A DNA stretch of 5,402 nt, from contig CATYEA010000145.1 in assembly GCA_958405355.1 (NCBI GenBank), positions 1 to 5,402 of the forward strand, written 5' to 3'. A model generated the notes under the pieces. That model was not told the origin of the DNA. It saw only the letters and a list, made by a program, of their open reading frames with translations, and searched no databases. Below, one piece after another: positions 1-5,402 of the stretch. Position numbers and translations under genes: made by a program. This DNA comes from an uncultured Lachnospiraceae bacterium (GTDB lineage: Bacteria > Bacillota > Clostridia > Lachnospirales > Lachnospiraceae). Numbering within the stretch: position 1 is the first letter of the stretch; each line of letters opens with the position of its first letter.

Positions 1-493
1 CGGAACCTTTGAGGCGGATGTCATGGCAGAATCCATTCGAAGAACCAATCTCGGTGATTTAAGGCCAGGGGATAAGGTAAATCTGGAGCGGGCCCTGCGT
101 CTCAGTGATCGGCTTGGCGGACATATTGTCAGCGGACATGTGGACGGAACCGGAAAAGTATTGTCTTTAGAAAGAGAAGACAATGCCGTTTGGGTGACTA
201 TCGAAGCAGCCTCCAATATTTTAAGATACATTATTGAAAAGGGTTCCATAACCATCGACGGCATCAGTCTGACGGTGGCTTATGTGGATAATAAAGTCTT
301 CAAAGTTTCCATCATTCCTCACACGGGAGAAGAAACCACCTTGTTGAAAAAGAAAGCTGGCGACCGGGTAAATCTGGAAAACGACCTGATCGGTAAATAT
401 GTGGAAAAGCTTCTCCAGGGGCAGGAAGAAATACAGGAACCTGTGAAGGAGACGATAAACGAAGATTATTTAAGAAAATACGGTTTTATCTAA
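1..493 (+). CDS. ribE: Riboflavin synthase alpha subunit, 5'-truncated by window edge
   Basis: Riboflavin synthase is a cytosolic enzyme that dismutates two molecules of 6,7-dimethyl-8-ribityllumazine into riboflavin plus the ribitylamino-pyrimidine. The reading frame is already open at base 2 (GTFEADVM...), so the ATG at 23 is an internal methionine: it belongs to the family's conserved FxADVMxEx(L/I)RRTNLG block, and roughly 50 N-terminal residues lie outside the window. Two lumazine-binding barrels are recognisable. The end of barrel 1 shows RRTNLG and GDKVNLERAL. Barrel 2 opens with HIVSGHVDGTG and continues through GSITIDGISLTV, IPHTGEETTL and the closing NLENDLIGKYVEKLL, followed by a charged tail of about 30 residues. 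ribBA starts 36 nt after the stop, which fits the Firmicutes order ribD-ribE-ribBA-ribH. No frameshift or missing motif is visible in the part present. The family assignment is very secure. Confidence 0.96.
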   Translation, partial: GTFEADVMAESIRRTNLGDLRPGDKVNLERALRLSDRLGGHIVSGHVDGTGKVLSLEREDNAVWVTIEAASNILRYIIEKGSITIDGISLTVAYVDNKVFKVSIIPHTGEETTLLKKKAGDRVNLENDLIGKYVEKLLQGQEEIQEPVKETINEDYLRKYGFI

Positions 494-529
494 TCGGTTT
501 TACTAAACAAAGAAAGAAGGACTTAAGAG

Positions 530-1741
530 ATGAGCGAAACATTTAAATTCAACACCATTGAGGAAATCTTAGATGATTTGAAAGCCGGAAAAAATATTGT
601 TCTTATTGATGATGAGGACAGAGAAAATGAAGGCGATGTCATTTGTGCTGCAGAGTTTGCCACGCTGGAAAATGTGAATTTCATGGCAAGTGAAGCGAAA
701 GGCTTGATCTGTATGCCGATGTCCAAAGAATATGTGGATAAATTGGAACTTCATCCGATGTGTGTTCATAATACAGATAACCATGAAACAGCATTTACCG
801 TATCCATTGACCATGTAAGTACAACAACGGGAATTTCCGCATATGAGCGTTCCATCACTGCTATGAAAACGGTGGAAGAGGATGCAAAACCGGAAGATTT
901 CAGACGTCCAGGCCATATGTTCCCTCTGTTATCGAGAGACGGCGGTGTCATCGAACGACGCGGACATACAGAAGCTACCGTTGATTTATTGAAAATCGCC
1001 GGATTAAAGCCGGTAGGTCTCTGCTGTGAAATTATGAAAGAAGACGGCATGATGGCACGGACACCGGACCTGGTGAAATTTGCCGAAAAACATGGATTGA
1101 AGATTGGAACTGTAAAAGATCTGGTTCATTATCGTAAGACTCATGAAAGCTTTGTCGAATGTGTGGCAAAAGCTAAAATGCCGACACGTTATGGATATTT
1201 TGAAATTTATGGTTACATCAATAAATTAAATGGCGAACATCATGTAGCTTTAGTTAAAGGTGATATCTGGGATGGAAAACCGGTTCTCTGCCGTGTACAT
1301 TCCGAATGTCTGACTGGTGATGCGTTAGGCTCCGGCCGCTGTGACTGCGGACAGCAGTATGATGCAGCCATGAAACGAATTGCAGCCGAAGGCCGGGGCG
1401 TACTTCTTTATATGCGTCAGGAAGGCCGGGGAATTGGTCTGATCAACAAGATTCGTGCTTACGAGCTTCAGGATCAGGGCTATGATACCATTGAAGCAAA
1501 TATCAAACTGGGATTCCCGGCAGATATGCGTGACTATACGATTGGTACACAGATTCTTGTGGATTTGGGAATCAAGGAAATGCGTCTTATGACCAATAAT
1601 CCGGAAAAGGTGTATGGTCTTGAAGGTTATGGACTTTCCATTGTTGAGCGTGTTCCGATTCAGATGGAACTTGGCAAGGATGATGCTTTCTATCTGAAAA
1701 CAAAACAGGAAAAAATGGGCCATTGGCTGACATATAAATAA
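530..1741 (+). CDS. ribBA: Bifunctional 3,4-dihydroxy-2-butanone-4-phosphate synthase / GTP cyclohydrolase II
   Basis: This cytosolic enzyme supplies both precursors of riboflavin. The N-terminal half turns ribulose 5-phosphate into 3,4-dihydroxy-2-butanone 4-phosphate plus formate. The C-terminal half opens GTP to the diaminopyrimidine. At 403 residues it has the usual length for the fusion. The DHBP synthase domain (about 1-205) shows the acidic metal/substrate loop [10 protein letters not shown] at 27-36, TAFTVSID near 87-94, STTTGIS at 97-103, [11 protein letters not shown] at 123-133 and [11 protein letters not shown] at 143-153. The GTP cyclohydrolase II domain (about 206-403) shows the zinc ligands C260, C271 and C273 within SECLTGD...GRCDCG, then [11 protein letters not shown] at 294-304 and TNNPEK at 355-360. 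Both active sites look complete. The start is supported by an AGAAGG ribosome binding site at 515-520, 9 nt before the ATG. It sits between ribE and ribH and is probably cotranscribed with both. Confidence 0.97.
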   Translation: MSETFKFNTIEEILDDLKAGKNIVLIDDEDRENEGDVICAAEFATLENVNFMASEAKGLICMPMSKEYVDKLELHPMCVHNTDNHETAFTVSIDHVSTTTGISAYERSITAMKTVEEDAKPEDFRRPGHMFPLLSRDGGVIERRGHTEATVDLLKIAGLKPVGLCCEIMKEDGMMARTPDLVKFAEKHGLKIGTVKDLVHYRKTHESFVECVAKAKMPTRYGYFEIYGYINKLNGEHHVALVKGDIWDGKPVLCRVHSECLTGDALGSGRCDCGQQYDAAMKRIAAEGRGVLLYMRQEGRGIGLINKIRAYELQDQGYDTIEANIKLGFPADMRDYTIGTQILVDLGIKEMRLMTNNPEKVYGLEGYGLSIVERVPIQMELGKDDAFYLKTKQEKMGHWLTYK

Positions 1742-1797
1742 AATAGTGACATTAATTGAAATTATTTAAAATTTAAGATAAAACGGAGGATATAAAA

Positions 1798-2259
1798 ATG
1801 AAAACATTTGAAGGAAGACTGGTTGCAGAAGGATTAAAAGTAGGAATTATCGTAGCACGTTTTAATGAATTTATCGGTTCCAAGTTACTCAGCGGAGCTA
1901 TTGACGGGCTTGTTCGTCACGGTATGAATGAAGATGATATTGAAGTTGCATGGGTACCAGGAGCATTTGAAATTCCTGTTGCTGCTCAGAGAATGGCTCA
2001 GAGCAAAAAATATGACGCTATTATCTGTCTTGGTGCTGTTATTAAAGGTTCCACATCCCATTATGACTATGTATGTGCTGAAGTATCCAAAGGTGTTGCT
2101 TCCGTATCTCTTCAGTATGGTCTGCCAGTAATGTTTGGCGTACTTACTACAGATAATATTGAACAGGCAATTGAACGTGCCGGAACAAAAGCTGGAAATA
2201 AAGGATATGACTGTGCACTCAGCGCTATTGAAATGGCTAATCTTTTCCGCCAGATGTAA
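1798..2259 (+). CDS. ribH: 6,7-dimethyl-8-ribityllumazine synthase (riboflavin synthase beta subunit)
   Basis: Lumazine synthase condenses 3,4-dihydroxy-2-butanone 4-phosphate (from RibBA) with 5-amino-6-ribitylamino-uracil to give the substrate of riboflavin synthase. Members of the family assemble as pentamers or 60-subunit capsids in the cytosol. The 153-residue length is typical. Visible motifs are RFNEF at 21-25 (substrate-stacking Phe22), VPGAFEIP at 53-60, [14 protein letters not shown] at 79-92 with the catalytic His88, and [16 protein letters not shown] at 114-129 with the phosphate-binding Arg127. All expected active-site residues are present. A near-ideal CGGAGGA ribosome binding site at 1784-1790 lies 7-8 nt before the ATG. 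The 56-nt AT-rich gap after ribBA contains no terminator-like hairpin, so readthrough from ribBA is likely. The strong site may raise RibH output, which would suit a capsid-forming protein; that point is inference. Confidence 0.97.
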   Translation: MKTFEGRLVAEGLKVGIIVARFNEFIGSKLLSGAIDGLVRHGMNEDDIEVAWVPGAFEIPVAAQRMAQSKKYDAIICLGAVIKGSTSHYDYVCAEVSKGVASVSLQYGLPVMFGVLTTDNIEQAIERAGTKAGNKGYDCALSAIEMANLFRQM

Positions 2260-2262
2260 TTA

Positions 2263-2274
2263 AAGAAGGCGATG
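2263..2274 (+). promoter_or_regulatory. Unusually close ribosome binding site of the HAD gene
   Basis: The purine run AAGAAGG at 2263-2269 is the only Shine-Dalgarno-like sequence before the HAD ATG at 2272, leaving 2 nt between them, against 7-9 nt for the neighbours. No alternative start fits: the in-frame codons upstream are GCG, AAG, AAG and TTA, directly after the ribH stop, and the first HAD catalytic motif begins at residue 10. Translation may therefore depend on ribosomes terminating at ribH 12 nt upstream. Confidence 0.45.
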
Positions 2275-2922
2275 AAAGACATAAAAACGATTATTTTTGA
2301 TTATGACGGAACCATCCACAATAGTTCAAAAATCTATGTGGATGCGTTTCGTCAGATGTACCGGGAAATGGTTGATGCCAAAGATGCACCGGAACGTGAA
2401 TTCAGAGATGATGAGATTACGAAATGGCTTGGATATAGTGTTCAGGACATGTGGGATTCTTTTATGCCGGAATTTTCGCAGGAGAAAAAGATGTTCTATG
2501 CAGGGGAAGTCGGTCGGCTTATGACAGAGAAAATCTGTAACAAAGAAGCGATTCTTTACGATGGAGCCCTGGAGACGCTGCAGTATCTCAAGGATAAAGG
2601 CTATTATCTCTTATATTTGAGTAATTGCGGGCATGTCTATATGGATATGCATGCGGAATGTTTCGGCCTGAGGAATTATTTTGACCATATGTATTGCAGC
2701 GGAGATTATGAACAGAAACCGAAATATGAGATATTCAATGTGATTAAAGAAACATATCCTTCGGAATATCTGGTGGTGGGGGATCGTTTTCATGATATGG
2801 AAGTGGCCAGATACCATAAAGTGTATACGGCCGGCTGTGTCTATGGTTTTGGAACACGCGAGGAAATTGGAGACGCGGATGTTTTACTTGAGGATATCAG
2901 GGATTTGCAGAAATTACTTTAG
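2272..2922 (+). CDS. HAD-superfamily hydrolase, subfamily IA-like phosphatase
   Basis: This is a 216-residue soluble phosphatase of the haloacid dehalogenase superfamily. The four HAD motifs are present in order. Motif I is DYDGT with nucleophile Asp10 and acid/base Asp12. Motif II is YLSN with Ser117. Motif III is Lys149 in QKPKYEI. Motif IV is VVGDRFHD with Asp171 and Asp175. Residues 15-95 between motifs I and II form a helical region consistent with a C1 cap, and GFGTREE near 192-198 is a typical subfamily IA ending. No signal peptide or membrane segment is visible. The gene starts 12 nt after ribH and ends 12 nt before the dehydrogenase, so it is probably cotranscribed with both. HAD phosphatases remove the phosphate from 5-amino-6-ribitylamino-uracil 5'-phosphate in riboflavin synthesis (YigB and YbjI in E. 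coli, YcsE in B. subtilis). The position suggests that role here, but HAD substrates cannot be read from sequence. Other sugar-phosphate or nucleotide substrates remain possible. Confidence 0.9.
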   Translation: MKDIKTIIFDYDGTIHNSSKIYVDAFRQMYREMVDAKDAPEREFRDDEITKWLGYSVQDMWDSFMPEFSQEKKMFYAGEVGRLMTEKICNKEAILYDGALETLQYLKDKGYYLLYLSNCGHVYMDMHAECFGLRNYFDHMYCSGDYEQKPKYEIFNVIKETYPSEYLVVGDRFHDMEVARYHKVYTAGCVYGFGTREEIGDADVLLEDIRDLQKLL

Positions 2923-2937
2923 GAGGCGGTTTGTATG
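2921..2937 (+). promoter_or_regulatory. Ribosome binding site overlapping the HAD stop codon
   Basis: AGGAGG at 2921-2926 shares its first two bases with the TAG stop of the HAD gene (2920-2922) and lies 8 nt before the dehydrogenase ATG at 2935. It is a full-strength site at ideal spacing, fixes the start of the dehydrogenase, and suggests translational coupling of the two genes. Confidence 0.7.
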
Positions 2938-4050
2938 AAAGAGTTTCGTATCGTGCCGGTGATTAAACAGTGCGACACAGTCAAAGAATTTTGCGGACAG
3001 TTAAAACCTGCTAAAGGCGATTTGATCTTTATCAGCGGCGGGACATATAAACGTTATTTTGAGGGTCTGACCGGAGATGCTAAAGTTGTAGATTATCGTC
3101 AGTATATTCAGGGGGAACCGAGCGATGTGATGGTCGAGAAGATGCATGAAGCGGTGGGCGATTACGAATATCATCGTGTGATTGCTGTCGGCGGCGGTGC
3201 TGTCTTGGATGTGGCAAAACTATTTGCGTTAAAAACCATGACTCCGGTATTGGAGCTTTATGATAAAAAGTTTCCGCCTGTTCGGGATAAAGAATTGATT
3301 CTTGTTCCAACGACCTGTGGTACGGGCAGCGAAGTAACGAATATCGGTGTGCTGATCCTGGAGTCCAGAAATACAAAGCTTGGTTTGGCTGATGATGCAT
3401 TATTGGCCAATGAAGCTGTTCTTGTGCCGGAGCTTTTAGAAGGTCTTCCGTTCCGCTTCTTCGCAACAAGTTCCATTGATGCCCTGATTCATGCGGTGGA
3501 ATCCTTTACATCGCCAAAAGCCAGTCCATTTTCACGGATGTTTTCTATAGAAGCCATTCGCATGATTTTAAATGGATTTAAAGAGATCGCGGCTGAGGGT
3601 GAGGATGCGCGGCTAAGCCATATGAAAGATTTCCTTATGGCAAGCAATTATGCGGGAATAGCATTCAGCAATGCAGGCTGTGCTGCTGTTCATGCCATGA
3701 GTTTTCCGTTGGGAGGTATGTACCATGTTGCTCACGGTGAAGCCAACTATGCTCTTTTTACGGAAGTCTATAAAACCTATCAGAAACTCCAGCCGGTGGG
3801 TGCTATTCAGAACCTCAACCGATTGCTGGCCGGAATCTTAAATTGTCCGGAGACACAGGTTTATGAAGCTCTGGAAACTCTTTTAAACAAGCTGTTAAAG
3901 AAACAGCCGCTTCGGGCTTATGGTGTTAAAGAAAGTGAACTTGAAATGTTTACAGATATTGTTATGGAAAAACAGGGACGGTTGATGGCAAATAACTATA
4001 CGGAACTTGACCGGGAAACCGTGCTTGGAATTTATAAAGCGTTATATTAA
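2935..4050 (+). CDS. Iron-dependent alcohol dehydrogenase, probable 4-hydroxybutyrate dehydrogenase
   Basis: This is a group III (iron-type) alcohol dehydrogenase, cytosolic and NAD(H)-dependent, probably interconverting succinate semialdehyde and 4-hydroxybutyrate. At 371 residues it matches the length I recall for the Clostridium kluyveri enzyme. It shares distinctive stretches with it: GEPSD at 60-64, VPTTCGTGSEVTN at 124-136, NYAGIAF at 238-244, HGEANY at 267-272, RLLAGIL at 296-302 and a NNY near 353-355. The nucleotide-binding GGGAVLD is at 86-92. The predicted metal ligands are all present: Asp182, His186, His253 and His267. In anaerobes this enzyme serves conversion of succinate or 4-aminobutyrate towards crotonyl-CoA and butyrate. 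The usual partners (succinate-semialdehyde dehydrogenase, 4-hydroxybutyrate CoA-transferase) are not next to it here. Instead it ends a riboflavin gene run, 20 nt before a terminator. The fold is certain; the substrate is recalled by similarity and should be held at about 0.75. Confidence 0.88.
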   Translation: MKEFRIVPVIKQCDTVKEFCGQLKPAKGDLIFISGGTYKRYFEGLTGDAKVVDYRQYIQGEPSDVMVEKMHEAVGDYEYHRVIAVGGGAVLDVAKLFALKTMTPVLELYDKKFPPVRDKELILVPTTCGTGSEVTNIGVLILESRNTKLGLADDALLANEAVLVPELLEGLPFRFFATSSIDALIHAVESFTSPKASPFSRMFSIEAIRMILNGFKEIAAEGEDARLSHMKDFLMASNYAGIAFSNAGCAAVHAMSFPLGGMYHVAHGEANYALFTEVYKTYQKLQPVGAIQNLNRLLAGILNCPETQVYEALETLLNKLLKKQPLRAYGVKESELEMFTDIVMEKQGRLMANNYTELDRETVLGIYKALY

Positions 4051-4070
4051 AAAGTATAAGTGAATGTTTG

Positions 4071-4107
4071 AAATTGCAGTATCCAAAAAGGGTACTGCAA
4101 TTTTTTT
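4071..4107 (+). terminator. Intrinsic (rho-independent) terminator ending the riboflavin gene run
   Basis: The arms 4071-4084 (AAATTGCAGTATCC) and 4090-4103 (GGGTACTGCAATTT) pair over 14 bp with a single T-G wobble, around an AAAAA loop at 4085-4089. A run of seven T follows at 4101-4107, overlapping the end of the stem. It begins 20 nt after the dehydrogenase stop. On the opposite strand the hairpin is not followed by a T run, so it works in the + direction only. It separates the riboflavin-linked genes from the acid-sugar locus. Confidence 0.93.
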
Positions 4108-4120
4108 ACTTTATTTTATC

Positions 4121-4156
4121 AAAATCGAACATAATTAAAGCGTTAAAAATCGAACA
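4121..4156. repeat. Pair of 11-bp direct repeats, possible regulator site
   Basis: AAAATCGAACA occurs at 4121-4131 and again, identically, at 4146-4156. The copies are 25 bp apart start to start, with no homology beyond the 11 bases. Read on the other strand the unit is TGTTCGATTTT. They lie about 50-90 bp upstream of the candidate promoter at 4209, where an upstream activator or looping repressor could sit. In AT-rich DNA the shared CG-containing core makes chance less likely but does not exclude it. Confidence 0.4.
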
Positions 4157-4208
4157 ATCTTTGTGGATATTGATTAATAAATGCGAAAAAAATGCAAAAA
4201 AAATTATC

Positions 4209-4237
4209 TTTGCAAAAATGTTTGGATATGTTATAAA
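4209..4237 (+). promoter_or_regulatory. Candidate sigma-A promoter with extended -10
   Basis: A -35-like TTTGCA (4209-4214, 4 of 6 consensus bases) is followed after 17 bp by TATAAA (4232-4237, 5 of 6). A TG one base before the -10 (TGTTATAAA) makes it an extended -10 element. Transcription would begin near 4244, leaving an untranslated leader of about 80 nt before the ATG at 4323. It points into the acid-sugar locus and is the best promoter I can see there. In such AT-rich DNA chance matches are common. Confidence 0.45.
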
Positions 4238-4322
4238 ATTAGTAAATAAAAACAAATTAAAACATTTTTCTTAATATGGAAACAAAAAATATGTGAAATT
4301 TATAGGGAAACGTGGGGGAAAC

Positions 4323-4379
4323 ATGGAAAGAGAAAAGTTATTGACAGCGGAAAATATATCCAAGCGATTTGCAGATTAA
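4323..4379 (+). pseudogene. Truncated N-terminus resembling a sugar ABC transporter ATPase
   Basis: An ATG at 4323, preceded by a G-rich GTGGGGG sequence that could act as a ribosome binding site, opens an 18-residue frame (MEREKLLTAENISKRFAD) ending in TAA at 4377-4379. The pattern LLxxENISKxF is how many ABC ATPases, including the RbsA/MglA sugar-import type, begin before their Walker A motif. No Walker A follows; the sequence changes at once to a kinase remnant in another frame. I read this as the stump of a transporter gene left by a deletion. Eighteen residues are too few to be sure. It could instead be a short leader peptide, or unrelated. Confidence 0.38.
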
Positions 4380-4626
4380 AATGGGAAGCTGTTATCACAA
4401 CTGTAATAGCTTAAGCGGCGGCGATATTACCATTGCAGCTTATGAGAAGTTTAATGCCAGAGGAATCCAGGTTTTGGATGAAGTTTTGCCGTTGGCTGTC
4501 TATGGATGGCTGATGGGCGGTGATTTCGAGAGACTTCAGGTGGTTACGAAGGGCGGAAGCCAGGGAGATTACCGGGCAATAGAAAAATACGTTAGATATT
4601 TACTTGACAGAGTTAAAAATAATTAG
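4369..4626 (+). pseudogene. C-terminal remnant of a DUF1537 four-carbon acid sugar kinase
   Basis: The frame encodes about 85 residues, of which 16-85 match the C-terminal end of DUF1537 kinases (DtnK/OtnK type; full length about 420-470 residues). These enzymes phosphorylate four-carbon acid sugars such as threonate or erythronate with ATP. Visible family landmarks are SGGDITIA (usual form GGDTA), GIQVLDEVLP, YGxLMGGDF and VVTKGGSQGD, where the family normally has VTKAGGFG. The whole N-terminal substrate domain and most of the ATP domain are absent, so it cannot be an active kinase. The TTG at 4369 has no convincing ribosome binding site, so the open frame is probably not a true gene start. 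It ends 18 nt before a pdxA2-like gene, the normal genomic partner of these kinases, which supports the assignment. Changes in the conserved GGFG motif suggest relaxed selection. Confidence 0.75.
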
Positions 4627-4631
4627 GTAAA

Positions 4632-4647
4632 AGAGGTAAAATACATG
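4632..4647 (+). promoter_or_regulatory. Ribosome binding site setting the pdxA2 start
   Basis: AGAGGT at 4632-4637 lies 7-8 nt before the ATG at 4645, right after the kinase remnant's stop. It supports this start over the internal ATG at codon 10, which sits inside the conserved N-terminal ITMGDPAG block. The site is intact even though the gene upstream is broken. Confidence 0.6.
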
Positions 4648-5402
4648 GGAAAACCGAAGATTGCAATTACAATGGGTGACCCGGCGGGGATTGGACCAGA
4701 AATTGTTGTGAAGGCACTATTAAACGAAGAAGTTTATAATAAGGCTGTAAGCATTGTAATTGGCGATTTAAAAGTTTTGCGGCTGGCAATGGAATCGACC
4801 AAGGTAGAGTTTGCAGTGAATAAGATTGAAAATGTATCGGATGCCAAGGATGAAAAAGGTGTACTGAATATTATAGATTTGGATAATGTTCAGATGGATG
4901 CTTTTGAATGGGGAAAGGTCAGTGCTATGTGCGGACAGGCGGCCTACGACTATATTGAGAAGAGTATTGAACTGGCTAAAGAAGGTCAGGTCGATGCGGT
5001 AAGTACAACACCGATTAATAAAGAGGCTTTAAAAGCCGCCGGAATCCCTTTTATTGGACATACGGAGATTTTCGGTGCGCTGACAGATACTCCGGATCCG
5101 CTGACGATGTTTGAGACAAACGGTATGCGGGTATTTTTCCTGACGCGCCATGTGTCCCTTCGTCAAATGCTGGATATGATAAAGAAAGAACGCATTATTG
5201 ACTATGTGAAACGATGTACGGAAGCGCTTCGGCGGTTGGGAGTGTCCGGAGGGACTATGGCAATTGCAGGTTTAAATCCCCACAGTGGAGAGCATGGTTT
5301 ATTTGGCGATGAAGATATGAATGAAATTGAGCCGGCTGTCAAAGAACTTCAGGCGATGGGCTATGATGTGGTTGGGCCGATTGGCGCGGATTCCGTGTTC
5401 CA
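4645..5402 (+). CDS. pdxA2: PdxA2-like 4-phospho-acid-sugar dehydrogenase, 3'-truncated by window edge
   Basis: This belongs to the PdxA family of NAD-dependent, metal-dependent dehydrogenases. True PdxA oxidises 4-hydroxythreonine 4-phosphate in vitamin B6 synthesis. The PdxA2 branch oxidises and decarboxylates D-threonate or D-erythronate 4-phosphate to dihydroxyacetone phosphate. 252 codons are present of about 330. Motifs seen are GDPAGIGPE at 11-19, STTPINK at 120-126, GHTE at 138-141 (His139/Thr140 match the substrate contacts of E. coli PdxA), His169 in TRHV and His213 in [12 protein letters not shown] (matching two of the three metal-binding histidines), and GPIGADSVF at 244-252. The third metal histidine would lie beyond the window. 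There is no frameshift in the part present. The adjacent DUF1537 remnant favours PdxA2 over PdxA. Family confidence is very high; the exact substrate is inferred from context. Confidence 0.93.
   Translation, partial: MGKPKIAITMGDPAGIGPEIVVKALLNEEVYNKAVSIVIGDLKVLRLAMESTKVEFAVNKIENVSDAKDEKGVLNIIDLDNVQMDAFEWGKVSAMCGQAAYDYIEKSIELAKEGQVDAVSTTPINKEALKAAGIPFIGHTEIFGALTDTPDPLTMFETNGMRVFFLTRHVSLRQMLDMIKKERIIDYVKRCTEALRRLGVSGGTMAIAGLNPHSGEHGLFGDEDMNEIEPAVKELQAMGYDVVGPIGADSVF

Larger units (their letters stand above)
4108..4322. other. AT-rich gene-free regulatory stretch
   Basis: These 215 bases lie between the terminator and the first start codon of the next locus. They are much richer in A and T than the flanking genes and show long A runs. 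I see no credible coding frame. What they hold is one candidate promoter, a pair of 11-bp direct repeats, and a trio of TGC(G/A)AAAA elements. No riboswitch-like or tRNA-like fold was recognised, and no convincing catabolite-control (cre) operator was found. Confidence 0.6.

Noticed and set aside
23..25. The ATG at 23 as the start of ribE.
   Set aside because: The upstream codons are in frame and encode the conserved FEADV that precedes this methionine, so the true start is outside the window.
1..529. An FMN riboswitch expected for a riboflavin operon.
   Set aside because: The window begins inside ribE; the leader would lie before ribD upstream, and no riboswitch-like sequence occurs between the genes here.
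523..1050. Three overlapping minus-strand open frames opposite the first half of ribBA.
   Set aside because: They lie wholly within a well-conserved gene, lack ribosome binding sites and show no domain-like sequence; they are shadows of ribBA.
1325..1723. A 132-codon minus-strand open frame opposite the GTP cyclohydrolase domain.
   Set aside because: It is antisense to a conserved domain with no start signals and no recognisable motif.
1742..1797. A possible attenuator or separate promoter between ribBA and ribH.
   Set aside because: The gap is AT-rich with only weak A/T pairing, has no hairpin plus T run, and has no convincing -35/-10 pair.
1928..2131. A + strand open frame in another frame within ribH.
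   Set aside because: It is fully contained in ribH, which carries every family motif; it is a shadow frame.
2297..2817. Alternative frames on both strands inside the HAD gene.
   Set aside because: The HAD frame contains all four catalytic motifs in order; the others show none.
3080..3476. Two minus-strand open frames opposite the dehydrogenase.
   Set aside because: They overlap each other and the conserved coenzyme-binding region, and have no start signals or motifs.
4068..4274. A 68-codon open frame on the + strand after the dehydrogenase.
   Set aside because: It starts at a TTG inside the terminator stem, has no ribosome binding site, is dominated by Lys, Asn, Ile and Phe as expected of AT-rich noncoding DNA, and resembles no family I know.

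Overview
The window reads as a low-to-mid GC Gram-positive anaerobe, most likely a member of the Clostridia and possibly Lachnospiraceae. Three things suggest this: the ribE-ribBA-ribH gene order, the strong GGAGG-type ribosome binding sites, and a 371-residue 4-hydroxybutyrate dehydrogenase of the clostridial type. The taxonomic call is an inference from gene content and order; no marker gene is present.

Positions 1-4050 hold five genes in tandem on the + strand. The first three are riboflavin biosynthesis genes: the 3' part of ribE (riboflavin synthase, cut by the window edge), ribBA (the bifunctional entry enzyme), and ribH (lumazine synthase). They are followed, with 12-nt gaps, by a HAD-superfamily phosphatase and by an iron-dependent alcohol dehydrogenase that closely resembles 4-hydroxybutyrate dehydrogenase. 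A strong intrinsic terminator at 4071-4107 closes the run. ribD and any FMN riboswitch would lie upstream, outside the window. RibBA makes the pyrimidine branch precursor and the four-carbon unit. RibH joins the four-carbon unit to the ribitylamino-pyrimidine, and RibE dismutates the product to riboflavin. The pathway also needs a phosphatase for the RibD product, and the HAD gene is well placed to be that enzyme. The dehydrogenase has no obvious role in the pathway.

Positions 4108-4322 are a very AT-rich gene-free stretch. It holds a candidate sigma-A promoter with an extended -10 and two sets of short direct repeats that could be regulator sites.

Positions 4323-5402 look like the damaged start of an acid-sugar catabolic locus. 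A short open frame with its own start resembles the first 18 residues of an ABC transporter ATPase and then stops. It runs directly into the C-terminal sixth of a DUF1537 (four-carbon acid sugar kinase) protein, after which an apparently intact pdxA2-like dehydrogenase begins and runs off the window. The simplest reading is an internal deletion that removed the transporter and most of the kinase and left pdxA2 behind the old promoter. I found no RNA genes, CRISPR array, insertion sequence or attachment site.
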